Source: Lantana camara (taxonomy: Eukaryota; Streptophyta; Magnoliopsida; Lamiales; Verbenaceae). Taken from it: DNA of 64,000 bases. The DNA is taken from the NCBI GenBank assembly GCA_037501455.1, contig CM074860.1:46882501-46946500 (forward strand). The letters run 5' to 3'. The notes beneath the pieces were generated by a model. That model made no database searches. It had not been told where the DNA came from and saw only the letters and a program-made list of their open reading frames with translations. Shown in pieces: positions 1-13,311 of this stretch. Positions within the stretch are counted from its first letter, which is position 1. Each line of letters starts with the position of its first letter. The position numbers and the translations under genes are program-made.

Positions 1-1089
1 ATTTTAAACATTGATAAACTACTTGTTGCATTTATATTAAATTTTCGTTGCGAGCATTAATTATGTGATCATTATGTGACATGAGCACGCCTTACCCACA
101 TGCATTTATTTCAAAGAAGGTTGTGAGTTACAGGTTGTGGAAAGAATATCAAACCACGACCAATTGCTCGATAATTTTAGGCTACGATGGGATTTGAGAA
201 GGGTGTGTAAGTTAAGGCCAAAATCAGGGCGTGGAAGGAAAGGCAATTAAGTATTTTCGATCAAAGTACAAGTTGGGAATTACATCTGGGTTCAAACCAA
301 TTGGATTCAAATTCCTCACACGACAGTCAGAAAGATCGAACCACCAGTTATGGAAAACCAACATGTTCGGGATTCTACATTCGGGTAAGAAAAGGTTATT
401 TTCTGATTCAAGATGAATTGTCGTGTTGAGAAAAAACATTGAAAGATAGGGAGCGGTAAATGAAAGCAGTCAGGAAAGGCAAAGTACTAGACTAGGGAGA
501 ATAACCGAATTGCCGTTAGCGAGTGATTCGAGGGGTTGGAAGAAAAAACAGTTTCGAAGATGCCTAACCGGGAGTCTAATAATAAGGAAAAAGGGGATAT
601 TCTCGGGGAAAGGGCTTTAAGGATTGTCGACTATGATGTGGTTGAATTGGAAGATATGGAGCAACAAGTAGAAGCATCTAAATTTAAGAATTACCAACTT
701 GGATCATCAATTCACAGAAAGTGCTACCAAGGAATTTTAGATTAAGGATCAAGTATGAAAAAGTTCGAAGACAAGTTTATCGAGTTATGATTCAAAGGAT
801 GAGATCCGGAATAAAAGAATCAAGCGTGGACATTTATATTTTATTCGAAAGCCAGGTGAAGGGAGATTGGGGTACTAATTATTCAAGATTCAGGTGTGTT
901 GTTAAATTGAGACTTAGTTAATTGGGAAGCAAATTCAAGTAAAAGAAGAAGATCATTTCGATAATTCAAATCGAACTAGTAGCTTTGGATTGAGCTCATT
1001 TTTCAGATTCAAGTTGAATTATCATGTTTAGGGAGCAAAGCAGAAGATCGTGAATAGCAAACGAAAATGGTGAAGGAATTTTGGAGAAA

Positions 1090-1695
1090 ATTATATATTT
1101 GCATTCTGGCCCTTAGATGACTTAAATGCCACATTACATTTGCATTCTTAACCCTTATGCAATGCGCACATATTCCTATGCCGTACGACCTAGACTGACA
1201 CGACACGACTCCAGAGCACCGATTCTGAACCTGGTAGCTCTGATACCACTTAAGATGTAACACCCCAAGCGGTGGGGAATCAGACCCCTGCACTAAGACC
1301 CAACACGTGTACGAAATGGAGAGTCCGCACACGCACCAAGTCATAGCGAACGGGGGACAAACGAAGAACGCACCCACTAGCTAGGCGGTACCTAACCCTG
1401 TACGAATGAAAAGATGCAAAACATGACAGCGGAAGCAATGCGAAAAGCCAACTTTCCAAAAACTTTTCATACTTCAAACATACCGCGCATTATAAGTATA
1501 AGATGAACTACACGGGTTCAACTAATCCAGCAAACCTGTCCTATCCTGTCCCGAAAAATTACACAATAAAACGGGTTCAACTGGCCCTAGAAACCTGTCC
1601 CGAATAATCATACAATCAAGACGGGTTCAACTAATCCAAGCACCTGTCCTAACCTGTCCCCAAATTCCAAACATTCAATTCGTAAATTCCAACAT
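1090..1695 (-). mobile_element. Inverted fragment: LTR 3' end plus primer-binding site of an A-type element
   Basis: Read on the minus strand, about 1,695 to 1,256 is nearly the same as the last 440 bases of the E1 3' LTR (about 17,736-18,174). It includes three GTTGAACCCG repeats, the CCATTTC hairpin and the end GGGGTGTTACA. A short spacer and the primer-binding site follow (1,248-1,237), then internal sequence resembling 19,950-20,040. It is therefore a 5' LTR/internal junction embedded backwards inside a plus-strand internal region. The outer limits are approximate. It may be an inversion, a broken nested insertion or an ectopic template switch. Confidence 0.8.
1237..1248 (-). other. Primer-binding site, initiator Met tRNA type (in inverted fragment)
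   Basis: The minus strand reads TGGTATCAGAGC, the complement of the 3' end of plant initiator methionine tRNA. It follows the LTR end after a 7-base spacer, the same geometry as at 19,950, 22,180 and 37,280. Confidence 0.85.
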
Positions 1696-1920
1696 AGTGT
1701 TTTAACTACAGGGCTGCTTCAGCAAAAATTTAATCACCTTCCATGGTCTCACCACAACTTTATGGTCAAGACTTCCAATACTACGGTGAACGGTACGCTA
1801 AGCATCCATGACACGAGCATACATGCATTCTTTATTTGATTAATTTTTTATACTGCGTGATATATCTGACCATTGTGATACTTGTTGATTGTTAGGATTT
1901 CTGACTCTGGTTGTGTGCTT

Positions 1921-2310
1921 GAGTGAAAGGGAGATTTGATTCTCTCTATTTATGTGCTAGGGGGATGTTGACTCTTCCTACTTGTGTGTTAGATAGATGC
2001 TGGATTCTCTCTATATTGCGTGATAGAAAGATGTTGGATTCTTTCTGAGTTTTGTGAACGAGAGATGTTAGATTCTCTTGTTCTTAGGTATTCGAGGGAT
2101 GCTGGATTCCCTCGGATTTTCTCAAACTAGATTGTCTGGGAGGTGTGGAATCTGTCAGACTTAGGTTGAGAGACGGGGTTCTCCCAGTTCTGTGCTTGAG
2201 AGACGGGGTTCTCTCTCTTGTGTTTTGAGAAACGGGGTTTTCTCTTTTGTGTGCCGAGAGACGGGGTTCTCTCTCTTGTGTGTTGAGAGATGGGATTCTC
2301 TCTTGTTTGT
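1921..2310 (+). repeat. Array of short hairpin repeats before the polypurine tract (E1)
   Basis: Roughly ten units of about 30-40 bases each form a 6-10 bp stem. Earlier units have the loop TGYTGGAT: AGAAAG at 2,025-2,030 pairs with CTTTCT at 2,041-2,046, and CGAGGG at 2,093-2,098 pairs with CCCTCG at 2,109-2,114. Later units have the loop CGGGGT, as in GAGAGACGGGGTTCTCTC. Stem arms differ from unit to unit but stay complementary. Matching arrays lie at the same position in E (28,354), A2 (31,771) and C (40,001). Confidence 0.85.
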
Positions 2311-2610
2311 CATAGTTGTGTTACGCGTGGCCTGCCGACAGTCTGCAAGCAACGAAGATGCGACAGTATCGAGCTTCGGGTGCAGTGGCCTAGTGGTGAC
2401 CGAATGAGTTTGAAGTGACCAACGGTCAAGTGCTCAGCGGAACCTCAGTGACAGCGAGGCACTATGAAGGGAGTTGATACTAACTGAGGGAGTAGTATCC
2501 TGAGGAGTTTGCAGTTCGCGTAGATCAGAGTTGCGCAGCGGAAGATTGAAGTGGAACTCGTTTTAGCCTCGTTCAAGATCCGACCTTAGGACCTGAGGAC
2601 AGGTCCTTTT

Positions 2611-2624
2611 GAACGAGGGGAGTT
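2611..2624 (+). other. Polypurine tract of E1
   Basis: GAACGAGGGGAGTT lies immediately before the LTR start TGTAACATCCC. This is the expected priming site for plus-strand DNA and marks the LTR at 2,625 as a 3' LTR. Confidence 0.75.
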
Positions 2625-5099
2625 TGTAACATCCCGCTCGTCCGATTTATAAGGTACGTCACGTTTCAACCCTTTACGTGTTCAATTATGTGATTTTGTG
2701 TTGTGCGTGGCCCTATTTTGAACTCTTTTAGAGTTTAGGGGCCCCTTTATAATTTTCTCTTTTTAGGGGTTTTTCGATCATTTATCGTTCGAACGAGATT
2801 TTGACCATTTTGACCCCTTCAACGCGTTCGGGGCATCGAGACGAGTCCGTAAACTCTGAGTTTGCCCAATTCTGACGTCGTTAACCCCTTCTTCCGACTG
2901 TTTTCGTGTACGAGGACCCAAGATATATACCCGGATTCTCGCTTTTCGTGCCAAACGCAGCAGACCCAGCTCTCTCTCTCTTCTCCCGCGATTCAGTCAC
3001 TATTCACACACACTCATGGTGTGTTTTCACACACTACTCAAACTCGCTCGTTTCTCGACGGAATTCGACGATCCAATAGTCCATTTCGAAAAGCTCGACG
3101 ACGCGGTCACAATCATACCAAGATCTCGACCAACGGACGAGCGGAGGAGGCCCGTTTCAGCAATTTTCAGTCGCGGCAGAAAAGGGGACGGACCATCGCC
3201 ACTTCGCCGCCCCTTGCGGCGGTTTCTGGTGGGATTCCGGCGACAAGTGCCCCAGACCCATGATGACGACGTCCCGGCGTAGCCTTAGACGTTGGCAGCA
3301 CGGCCATCCGGGCCGCGGTAGAGCCCCACGGGCCGTCTGAAGCTCGCGGCGGCGGCGTACGGCACTGTAGCGGGGGAGATTCCGCCGCTCGAGTGGTCTT
3401 TTTCGACGAAGGTTAGTGTTCTCCAAGGTTATCGACTATCCCGAGTTCACTTCCGGCATCGATTTCACCCAACTTTGGCCGTAGGTGGTGGTTCTGGTGA
3501 CGTGGGAGGCGGCAGAAACTTCGGCGGCCAACGGGGCCCTCTGTCGGTAATCTTTTGGCCTCGGGCTCTTCACGAAAGTTGTTCGGAACGACGAGAACTA
3601 TCGGCCATTGATCACGCGACTCCTGATTTGGCCGTTTGGTTGCGGATCGCGGTGGCACAACGGCGGTGCCACCTCCAGGGATTTTTCCTGCGAGAAAGCT
3701 TAGGGCTTTCGTAAAGCTCGTCACGGGTAAGCCGATGCCTCTTTCGGATCTCATTTTGGTTCACCGGTTTGGAAGTAATTGAAGTTTGAAGATCTTAGGG
3801 TTTTCGTATTCTTGGATTTGAAATTGGAGACAATTGGCTTGGAATTTGCAGAAATTGGTTGAGGAATTGGAACGAGTACGAGGAGTACTTGCACGGATGA
3901 TTTTTTGGGCTTTTTCTGGCACGCTCCGGCGGCGGCCGAGCTGCGGCCCGCCACTGTTCCGACGGCGGCGATCCAGCGCGCTTCGAACAGAATGTCCGTC
4001 TCGTTATGGTGAGTCCGTTGCCGTTTTCCGTTCGTTAATCGGACACTCGGTTTATTTTCTGTGAATTTATTTGTATAATTGTGAATATTTAATTATTTGT
4101 TCTAATTGTGATTTTAACGCGATATACTTGATTTGCCGATCGAAGTGTACTTCAATGTATATTAAATGATTGTATGAAATATAATTTGATATATTTGAAC
4201 GTCTTGATTTGCAATTTGATTCTGGTTTGTTGAATGATAATTGTTTAATTTAAGAGGGGGTGTTTGTGTAATTTCTGGAAAAGTATGAATTGTTTAATTT
4301 GAATTGGTAAACCTTAGTAATTAAATCTAATATGTAATACATGAATTGAATATGTAAAATATGAATTGTATGAATTTAGTAGGGTTAGAATTTGATTTGT
4401 AACCTCGTGAAATTTGTATGAATTAGGAAGCATACTATTATAATTTATTTGATTTATTAATATGTGTCAATTGGTATGATAGGTGCTATGTGAAATTGCA
4501 TGAAATGAATTAAGTAAACTTCGTTAATTAAATTTGTTATACAATCCATGAATTTTTTATGTGATAAATGAATAATATGATTTGATTAAATTATGTAATG
4601 TTTCTTCTGCAAATAATTGCTAGGCATTTGATCCCTGCTTGTGTGATTGCATTTGCCGTGCGTCTCTATGGGGTTGTTTAAGTTTGAGTCTGAGTCGTGT
4701 GTTGTGTTTTATGTGTCCAGTTGGAACAGGTGCACCCGGGGTGGTGACTTGTGGTCGTGCAGGTTCCGGGGTGAACCATCTGCTGTGTCTTCGGCTGTGT
4801 TTGGTGCCAGGTGAGGTTAGGATATAGTTATACCCTAATGAAATGTGCCGGTTTTCGAATGCATGCGACTTATAAGCCTTTATGTGTATGTAGATATGCG
4901 TAAGCTACGTATTTTGTTGGCTTTGCTATAAGTTTGAAAGTATGAAGTTATGTATAAGCCTATGTAAGCTTAGCTTTGATTTTGTTATGATTTTGAGGTC
5001 AGTCTGCGTGATATGTACATACGATAGCTAAGTACGATATGCATGAAATATATCTGTCTGTCTGTCTGTTGCGGGTTAAGCTTCCGATTTTCGTGATCA

Positions 5100-5290
5100 C
5101 ACTACAAAAAGAATGACTTGTTACTACAAAATTTTTAACTACGATCATTTGATCGTAATAAAAGATAGTTATTTACTACAATTTACTGTATGTAGTAAAT
5201 AATTAACGAATAGGACACTTATTAACTACGACACCACTATCGTAGTAAATAATATATCAAAACTACGTAGTTTTGATATTTTTTGCTATA
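5100..5290 (+). repeat. Left subterminal repeats of the CACTA element
   Basis: Repeated TACTACRA and its complement YGTAGTA occur in direct and inverted orientation, with self-complementary pairs such as ACTACGATCATTTGATCGTA. In CACTA elements such motifs bind the TNPA-type protein. Confidence 0.8.
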
Positions 5291-8200
5291 AAATATAATT
5301 AAATTCTTAAATAGTGTCTTATAAAGATTTGACTTTTTTTTTTATTCCCAGTAATTATTTAATATACTATAAAACCAAAATATATTACTTTTTGAAATTC
5401 TAAAATCATATTATATGTTTTTTTTAAGACTAAAAGTAATATTATATTTCAAATCTTAATAATTTCTTTCATTAATTAATCAAATATGTGTTGAATTTTC
5501 TATTTATCATTTGTTGAATATTTTAAACTTTTAATGAAAATTTTTTGTCTCCCCAAAGCTAACAGCTGGAAAGTGAAAAAAAATTTATCTCCAAAACTTT
5601 AATGTCCAAAGCTTGAAATTTTTTTGTCCCCCCAAAGCTAACAGCGGGAAAGTGAAAAAAATCTCACCAAAAACTTAAGTCTTTTTTTGGAATAAGTGTT
5701 TACCCTCACAAGTCACAAGACATATTTTTTTTCCGCCAAACCCTTTCACCTTTTCGACCCTTTCACCAGGCTAATAAGAAACCCTTAAGCGCAGGTCTTC
5801 AACGGCGGGGGGTTTTCGACAGCGGAGGCCTACAACGGTGGAGCTCCCAACGAGAAGTCGGTTGTTGTTTGCTAGGAAGTTGCTGCCCCTTTTCTGAAAA
5901 CTCGCCTTCGCCCTTAACCAGGATGATTCGCCGTTACATCACCTAGGTATTACTTTGACCCTTGCTCGATAATTCTTAAATTAATGAATTTCTTATGTAT
6001 AAGAAATAATTGCTATGGCGATTTTGTTTCTGAACTTGATATCAATATGTTAATCAAAGGTTAATATACATATTCGTAGAATTCCAGTACTCGCTAATAT
6101 GTTTACTGATTCTCAGTGATAATGTGTTAAAGAATAAATTGATCTGAAAGGAAAAGAGAAATAACTCTTGCAAATGAGCAGCAAACTACATTTTCTGACC
6201 TAGCTAATTAGCACATGCGTAATGATTGTTTAAATTCAATCTTTTTCATATGGATTTAGTGGGGTGAGGGAATGATAACATGTTTGACCTTTGGTTGATT
6301 TGGTTTTGTTTAATCTGCAAACATAGGTTTTTGCTCTATGTGGTTGACAAATAAATTTTAACTAAAGAAATGACAAGACTAAATTTAACTTTTTCTTGGT
6401 AGTTTTAATTATTATCTTTAAAAAAATTTCCTGCTAGTTTTAATTGATGATCTTAAGGTGTAATTAAATTCGTTTATCTGTAGTTGCTAACAATGGTTGA
6501 CACATATTTTCTGTGGTATGAAGCCGAGTTTAATTTCCACACTGCTAACTTTTTCTTTAAAAGACTCTCGACTTTGATCAGGAAGAATTAATCTTCATTT
6601 TGGTTTGGTCTCAAGAGGTTGACTAGTGTAACATCTAATTTATTTACTGAAAATTGGGTACCTTGTATTACTTTGACATCCTGTATTTTGTGAAATATGC
6701 GGAATATTGTGAGGGACGCGATGTCATTACCTATTCTCTGCATCTAATGGTTTCAGATCAAGTTTGCTTATGTGAGGGGTTAGTTTAAAGTAATTAGATG
6801 TTTTTATTTTGCTTTCTTTTATTCCTAAGAGGTTGATCCTGATATTTCATCATATCATTCATGGTCTTAGTCCTCATTTGCAGAAATGGTTTTGGGATTT
6901 TTTTTCAAAAAATCTATTACATGTCCTAAAAGTTGTCATCGTTATCTGTTCCAAAATGTGAATTTTATCAATTGAATCTTAGCTCATCATTTGTTACTAT
7001 ACATGCTGGGTATTGGGTTTTTAATTTTTTGTTTCAATTGAGTAGAGTATATTGCAAACTTTTGTGTTATATATAAGATGAGATGCAGGGTGGGACGTTT
7101 AGATTCTTTGTCATTTTACCTTCTCGTGAAGTTTCAGCTCATCATTCTCGTGGTCCCATCTTTATCTATTAACTTTTGATCAACATATTGATATGATGTA
7201 CTGGATTTTACTAATATTTTGTTGTCATCATATTGATATCAAGTTCATTGCATAGTTAAAAAACTAGTAAGCTACTATAATATTATTAGTTTGCATAGTT
7301 TAAACCTACCTCCTAGTCTTATTTGATTCCATTTGTCTGTAATTAATGGCTCACAATATTTTGCATAGTTTATTAGTAAAGACAACTTAATTTCCACTAA
7401 CGGGTAAACATAGTTAAATTGATTTGTTATACAAGAAACTGATTGCACTTATAAAAGGGGCCGGGGCCATTTTTTTAATGTTACAAGTTAACAAGAAGCT
7501 CTCTATTTCTCATATTGTGCCTCCCTCCCAGCTGAAAACGACAATGAATAATTCTAGACTTATTATATTTTTTGTTTCGGAAAATTAATGCATTTTTAAA
7601 GATTAATATATGGTTCATGTGAGTTTGAATAAATTCAACGAAATTATAATGGTGACTTAATTTCTATAAAGATAGGCACATATGTACATATACAATGGAA
7701 GAGAAATGAAATGGGCTGGCTTAAATAATAGATCATGAGTAAGTCATTTAAAATAAATGGCCTGACCTGACAATCTTTTTTACAGGCTTCTTTGAAGACA
7801 GAAAAGGAGAGAAAAACCCTCATTCAGAACGTGCTAAACCCCAAGAAGCAACCAGTAGCTGGGTACATTTGACATAAAGATCTTTATTGGCAATTTTAGA
7901 TAAACACTTGAGCAGATAAAGTAAGTTTTTCATATTTGAAGAGAATGATAAGTTTTTATATTTGTAGTTAATTATCACTTTACAAATATAGAGATTTAAA
8001 GATGGATAAAAGTTGGGTTCATTGATCGAATAGACCATCTGATGAGTATGTCCATGTTGTTGAGAAATTCTTGGAATTAGTATTTTTGTGTAAATAGGAG
8101 GGTTAAATCTGTATTCTTAAATTCTGTAAATTTAAAATCTGTATTCTAAAATTCTTGTGAATTGTGTGGAGGTATGATCAAAGCAAGAAAAAGACAATAT

Positions 8201-9058
8201 GATCTAGGCTCTGATCAATTAACTGAATTGAAAAAGAATGGTAATACATTAGTCTTATTTTAATAATGATTAGTTGAGTCTTATTTTTTGTGTATTTGTT
8301 AAAATAGGAATGAAAAAGGTGCAACATCTACAAGCACAAACTCAAGTACCTCTTCTACAAAGGCAAAAGAACTTGAGTCAAAATCAGCTACAAACACAAA
8401 CTCAAGTACCTTCACACAAAGGTATGATATTGATAAGTGAATTTACTTTTATACCTGGTAAAAAGATCAAAAAAGTTATTTAATTAATATGGTCAGCTCA
8501 TAGAGGTTTTTATCTGCTACTTTCTTTAACAACCTATGTAATTATACAGTACATGTTGATGGTATATATATATGTTGTATCTCTGGATACCTATATTTTT
8601 CTTCCCAACGTTTTGGATGCTTTGAAACTGTGCAAGCATACACTCTTTTTATATGTGGAAGTATATTTTTCTTCTACTCAAGAAATGGAAATTTGTTGAT
8701 GTTGTCTTGATAGTGTATATTGCCTTCCAAGAAAGATGCTCGTGAGGTTATAATATTACACTCAAGATGGCTTAAAGTAAAGGTTAAGTTGCAGCCTATT
8801 AAATCTGATATAGGAGTTGGAAGTTTGAATTGTTGTATTTAGTGTTTCTAGCCAAACTAATGCAGTGCACTTGTTTCTGGATATTGAATTTTGACCTCTT
8901 TTCTGATCTTATCCAAAGGGAATTGGCACATCCATTTAGTAGATGCTTTAACGGAGATTAGCCAAGCCATTGAGCCAATTATTTACTCACTAAAATATAC
9001 ATGCCAACTGAGAATACAAAATAAAGTCTGTCAGTAATCTGTACAGTTTTACTCCAAT

Positions 9059-9168
9059 GAATTATTTCAAGATCTTTGTATGTAAGTAATCTGTACTCTG
9101 TAGTGAATTATTTCAAGATCTTTGTATGTAAGTAATCTATACTCTGCAGTGAATTATTTCAAGATCTT
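9059..9168 (+). repeat. 46-bp tandem repeat in an intron of the CACTA gene
   Basis: Units starting GAATTATTTCAAGATCTTT begin at 9,059, 9,105 and 9,151, giving two full copies and a partial third. They lie between exons 2 and 3 of the transposase-like gene. Confidence 0.85.
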
Positions 9169-11111
9169 TTATAGTTTTAAAAAATCTTCATTTGATATAT
9201 TAATATTAATTTTTTTTATAGGTACAAGACAAACACAAGTGCTTCAGAATGTGGATAAAACAAGACCTCTTCCACAAATACAGGAGAACCTAAGTCAAAG
9301 TCAGCTGCAAACACAAAGGCAAGAGAGCCTCAATGACCAATTAGAGGCTCAAACAACCTCATGCAACGGTATCACCTTCTGTATGTTGTAAATCTTCTAG
9401 ATAGTATCTCCTGATAATGGAATATCTCCTGATAATATCTCCCTTTATGTTGGATAGCACAAAATACTAGGAACTTGAGTGTTAAAACGGGGCGCGGAGC
9501 GGCTAGGTTTCCTAAAGAGTGGAATACATGAAATAAACTTCAAGTTTCTCTGAATCCCAAAGGGAGTGTATCAGGACCTGATTATCACAAGTATGCTACT
9601 GCATTAGGTTGTTTAGCTCGTATTGGAGCTTAATTACCTTTGAATAGTATGACTTTCAGTGCTATCCCACAATATAAAAGGGATATGGTTTGGGATGAGG
9701 TGCAGGTAATTAGTTAACTATATAATTGGGTACTAGTTAGTTATATATCAACTTTTTAAAGTATTAGTTTGCTAAATATTTCAGGAGAACACTTACCTTT
9801 CTCTCGAAGCAAAGGGTGTGGTAATGTTCACAATATCAGATATTTGGAAGAATTGGAAGAGTAGCATTAAAAAGAATTTCTTTACACCATACAAAGATGA
9901 CTACGAGTTCCTCTTGCAACAACCAGCTGATGATAGGATTCAAATGAATCAATGGTTGGAGTTGGTCAATTATTGGAAGATCCCTAAAGTGCAGGTCATT
10001 AATTACATAAAAACTAATTATACGTTTCCCATTTTTATGCAAACCAAAATAAGATTATTGGAGTTGATTTAAGATAACTGATAGGATGTTGCGAACCAAA
10101 ATGCCACAAATGTTTCAAAGAAGGAATGCTTGCATAGGACCAGACGAACACCTTTTTCTACATTAGAGGATGAGGTATAAGATATAAAATAACCTTTTAA
10201 ACCTAGTTAACTAATATAATATCTTTTATTGAATCTATTTTTGCATTACATTGTATTCTAGATGTTGGCAAAAGGCGTTACTGATGTTACAAGCCTGGAT
10301 GTGTGGATGGAGTCGAGATCTCGTGGAAAAGGGATAGAGGATGATAATACAACATCAGATTTACATGTAAGTGAGAGGTGCATTTTAGAATTTAACAAAA
10401 TAAATATAAATAGATGATATCAAATTTTCTTGTACATTTTATAGGGTCAATTTACTCGAGAGCTTTTGAAAAAGTCCGAGGCGGAAAGAACAAGATTGTA
10501 TAAAGATGAACTCTTTCTAACAGCCACGGGAAAACACAGTCGTGGCCATACTAGATGTGCTGGAAAAGGTAGTACAGTCAATCGAACTCAACTTAAATCT
10601 GTGACGCCCCGTTTTCTCGAAGGGCGTCCTTACGACATCAACAAGTAAGTCTCTACACTTGTGTGTGTTTAATTTAAGAGTTCTTGAATTATGTGAATTA
10701 ATGTAAATTCAATTTAATATGTGTTCATTCGAATTATTCTAAGATTAATTGCCAACTTGATTAATTACGCGCATATTTAACCCTAACTGTCTAATTTGAT
10801 TTAATTCAAATTTATTCCATGAAATAATTGTCAAGTTGATTTTTAAATCCGTCATGTTGCTTAACTTGTTTAATTTCGGTTTACTTGAATTCCTTGAGAT
10901 TAATTGTCAATCATGTGTTTACGAGTGTCATTAAATTGTACGAAAGGTTTCTAAAATTAAATTGAATTAATCTCTAATTGGTAAATCTCTCTCTTTCATT
11001 TTAATTTATAAAATTAATTCGGAGCTTGAATGTTTATTCGTAACTTTACCAATTTTATTCACGATTATTTGTACGCGATATTACTCTTTGCTAAGCGATA
11101 AGGATACCCGG

Positions 11112-11192
11112 TTGTATATAGCTTGTGCACAAGACACATTTCTCCCAATCCCTTTTCTCTCTCTCTCTCTCCTCTCCCACTCTCTCTCTCCC
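11112..11192 (+). promoter_or_regulatory. Likely Pol II promoter of LTR G: TATA box and pyrimidine patch
   Basis: TGTATATAGC at about 11,114-11,123 is followed about 30 bases later by a (CT)n-rich run (11,151-11,192), the usual plant layout of TATA box, start site and Y patch. It lies about 520 bases into the LTR. Inferred from sequence only. Confidence 0.5.
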
Positions 11193-13311
11193 GCGGGTCA
11201 CTATACGCGGCTTCGGTTACGAGCCCATAACTCGATCGTTTCTCGACGGAATTCAACAAACGAATAGTCCATTTCGATTATCTCGGTGAGACCGACGCAA
11301 GAGTACCAATTTCACACGATGAAAGGTGGTGGAGTTATGGCCGGATTTCAGTAGCAGCGGCGGAGCTGTCAGACCGCCGCCACTTCGCCGGCGTTTCGTG
11401 GCATTTTTCGGCCACTTCCTTGGTACACGCGCCCAAGACCCAGTAAGAGGACATCCCGGCGCTTTGTTTGACGTCAGCGGTGCGGCCATCGGAGCAGTGA
11501 CGGAGCCGTATGCACCGCCCAAAGCTCGCGGCGGCGGCGCGAGTTACTGTAGCAGCGGCGGCAGAAACTTCGGCGGCCAACGGGGGCCTTCTACGGCCAT
11601 CTTTTGGTCTCGGGCTCTTCACGAAAGTTGTTCGGAACGACAAGAAATAGTGGTCTGTGATCAGGCGACTCCAGATTCGGTGGTTTAGCGGCGGATCGCG
11701 GCGGCAAAGTGGCGGTGCAACCGCTACACTAGCTCCGAGGATTTTTCCGGTGAGCTACCTTAGGGCTTTCGAAGATCTCGTCATGGGTAAGACAATGGCT
11801 TTTACGAATCACATTTTGGTTCACCAGTTTGGAAGTAATTTGAGTTTGAAGATTTAGGGTTTTCGTGTTCTTAGATTTCAGATCTAGGACAATCGGCTTG
11901 GAATTTTCAGAAATTGATCAAGGATTCGGAACGGGCACGAAGACTTCATTCAGGACTGATTTTTTGGGATTTTTCTGGCGACCTTCGGTGGCGGCCCGGC
12001 GACGGTCCGGCCAAATTCCGGCAGCTACTGTGGTGGCGTTCCGGCGGCGTTTGGTCAGAATGTTCGTCTCATTGTGGTGAGTTCAACACCACTTTTCGTT
12101 CGTAAATCGGACACTCGATCTATTTATTACGAATTATTTTGCGTAATTGTGATTATTTGAATTAATTGTTTTAAGTGCAAATAAATTGGTTATTGTTGGT
12201 TTGTTGATCGAGATGTATTCCAATCGTATACGAAAACATGTATTGAATGGATTGTGATATGCATGAATGTTTCGATTTACAATTTGAATCCCGATGTGAT
12301 GAATTTATGCTATGTGTTTAGATATGAAGGGGTGTTAGTGTAATATTTAGAAACTAATCTTTTATGTGACTAAATGAACTTGAATGGTATTTTAGAAGAA
12401 CGAACCTGTTGTGATTTCTCTATATGAATTTGAGACGTTCTCAATGTTATGTTTGTTGTAAATTGTGTTTCCAATATAAAATTGAGATACATGAAAGATG
12501 CTTGAACAACTTGAGACTTGATGCATGATAGGAGTTAGAATTGTAATATCTTGATTTACTCTTACTACTTGAAAATGGTATATTGTGAATTATGATAAAT
12601 TGATAATTGTCATGCTTGTAAGTAATTAATTCCTAGTTGAATAGTTGTATAAACACTTTAAATGAACAATTATGCTTAGCAATCGACTAAGGGGATGTAT
12701 GTGTAATAATTCTAAACTTTTATAAATGACTTAGGGGATGTAAGTGTAATATTTATGAAACCATGGATGTGACTTGAGCTTGTGTACCAAACATGTTGTG
12801 AAGTTGTAAAGTATGATCTTAAGTGAATTAGATGCACTCTTTAATTGTATCAAGCATGCCATCTACGTACAACAACCTTGTATGTTTATATGATCAAGTT
12901 GCTCTTACTTATGCCCTTTATAACTCGTCATAAACTTGATGCTTAATTCTAATATTATAATTGAACCCCGTGACATTGGATGATTTAACATGCATTTTGT
13001 GAATACATTGACTTCCTAAATTGATCTTGCATCTTTGGATATGGAATTGCATGATGGTTGCTTGTAAATATGACCTTGTTGAGCATTGATATGTCTTGAA
13101 TGACCACGACACCTTATCCAAGCACAACATGAACACTTATGCATAATCACGATCATGTTAAGCAACGCCGTGCGTCTTGTTTCGTTCATATAGAGTCTAA
13201 GTCTGGGCTTCTGTATGTCTTGTCACAGAGTTGGGTGGTGCCGGTGGGCCCGAGGTTTAGAGTGTTTGGCCCTTCACACTCTCAGACTCTACTACTACGA
13301 GGTGAGATTTA

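Larger units (their letters stand above)
1..2624 (+). mobile_element. Internal region (non-coding) of A-type LTR element E1
   Basis: This is the region between the 5' LTR (left of the window) and the 3' LTR that starts at 2,625. The first 170 bases match 37,540-37,650 in element C, which lies about 270 bases after a primer-binding site, so the E1 5' LTR should end just outside the window. No reading frame of retroelement type is visible; stretches of 60-70 codons look like chance. Near 1,781 it carries the block CGGTGAACGGTACGCTAA, also found in element E (28,160), A2 (31,391) and C (39,739). It then carries a hairpin array and a polypurine tract. It is interrupted at about 1,090-1,695 by an inverted LTR fragment. 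It is best described as a LARD-like non-autonomous element. Confidence 0.75.

Noticed and set aside
2192..2407. Short frames across the hairpin arrays, on both strands
   Set aside because: They are translations of GAGAGACGGGGTTCTCTC repeats with no protein family resemblance.
8030..8075. Hammerhead ribozyme core (CTGATGAG ... GAAA)
   Set aside because: Only the two short core motifs are present; flanking stems do not pair and no cleavage-site stem is visible.
11326..11688. 120-codon open frame in LTR G and similar ones at 3,016-3,282 and 33,000
   Set aside because: It lies in GC-rich LTR sequence where open frames occur on both strands, with no domain and no shared start or stop between LTR copies.
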